From Hungatella sp. UBA5982 (GTDB lineage Bacteria > Bacillota > Clostridia > Lachnospirales > Lachnospiraceae): a stretch of 5,787 nt of DNA. Below are positions 5,574 to 5,787 of the stretch, one piece after another. Positions within the stretch are counted from its first letter, which is position 1, and the number at the start of each line of letters is the position of its first letter. The translations under genes and the position numbers were made by a program. The stretch lies in the NCBI GenBank assembly GCA_002429965.1, contig DJBG01000203.1, positions 6,616 through 12,402 on the forward strand, given 5' to 3'. Under the pieces are notes generated by a model, which saw only the letters and a program-made list of their open reading frames with translations, was not told the DNA's origin and ran no database searches.

Positions 5574-5787
5574 ATGAGATTAGCAAATTTGACCTGGCCC
5601 AAAGCAGAGCGGTATTTTAAAGAAAATGATATGGTGCTGGTATCCATAGGAAGCATCGAATGCCATGGCAGACATCTGCCTTTAGGAACGGACACCATGA
5701 TACCGGACCGGATTTTGGAACTGATCGAAGCGAAAGATGATATTCTGATTGCGCCCACCATTCCTTATGGAGCCTGCCAGTCGCTGG
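5574..5787 (+). CDS. Creatininase-family metal-dependent amidohydrolase (3' partial)
   Basis: Only the first 71 residues are present; family members are usually about 240-270 long. The N-terminus MRLANLTWPKAERYF is followed by the diagnostic metal-site block SIGSIECHGRHLPLGTDT (residues 24-41). Glu29, His31 and Asp40 have the same spacing (+2, +11) as the metal ligands Glu34, His36 and Asp45 of Pseudomonas creatininase. The remaining expected ligands, a His and a Glu near residue 120, lie beyond the window. APTIPYG (60-66) also fits the family. Members hydrolyse C-N bonds or related linkages: creatinine amidohydrolase, the formamide hydrolase ArfB, the mycofactocin peptidase MftE and the inosose hydrolase IolN. 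Which reaction applies here cannot be told from this fragment. No signal peptide is seen, so it should act in the cytoplasm. Its place behind a peptide importer suggests it processes the imported compound, though hairpins in the 150-bp gap may separate the transcripts. Confidence 0.88.
   Translation, partial: MRLANLTWPKAERYFKENDMVLVSIGSIECHGRHLPLGTDTMIPDRILELIEAKDDILIAPTIPYGACQSL

Overview
The window holds most of one operon on the + strand. It encodes a complete Dpp/Opp-type (family 5) peptide ABC importer in the order permease B (5' end missing), permease C, ATPase D, ATPase F, lipoprotein binding protein. After a 150-bp gap comes the 5' part of a creatininase-family metallohydrolase gene, cut by the window end. 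All genes point the same way. I see no RNA gene, insertion sequence, CRISPR array, prophage or origin, and no minus-strand gene I would defend.

The likely host is a Gram-positive member of the Clostridia (Firmicutes), perhaps Lachnospiraceae-like. The binding protein has a lipoprotein signal peptide followed by a Ser/Thr/Gly-rich tether, and most genes have strong purine-rich Shine-Dalgarno sites. Base composition looks intermediate, by eye a little below 50% GC. The taxonomic call is inference from style and family resemblance, not from a marker gene.

Layout: dppB (2-901, partial), dppC (911-1792), dppD (1823-2806) and dppF (2808-3773) are packed with gaps of 1 to 30 bp and must be co-transcribed. 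A 54-bp gap with a small hairpin and a perfect TATAAT hexamer precedes the binding-protein gene (3828-5420 plus stop at 5421-5423). The next gap (5424-5573) carries two sizeable inverted repeats: a 16-bp G-U-rich hairpin that folds well only in + strand RNA, and a second dyad just upstream of the creatininase-family gene (5574 to the end).

Working model: the lipoprotein captures a peptide or peptide-like solute outside the cell. DppB and DppC form the membrane channel, and DppD and DppF form the ATPase heterodimer. The downstream amidohydrolase may process the imported compound. This is a recognisable transport locus, not a new system. The points worth a second look are the asymmetric ATP sites of DppD/DppF, the matching cysteine sets in both ATPases, the hairpins around 5452-5532, and the transporter-hydrolase pairing, which hints at a substrate other than ordinary dipeptides.
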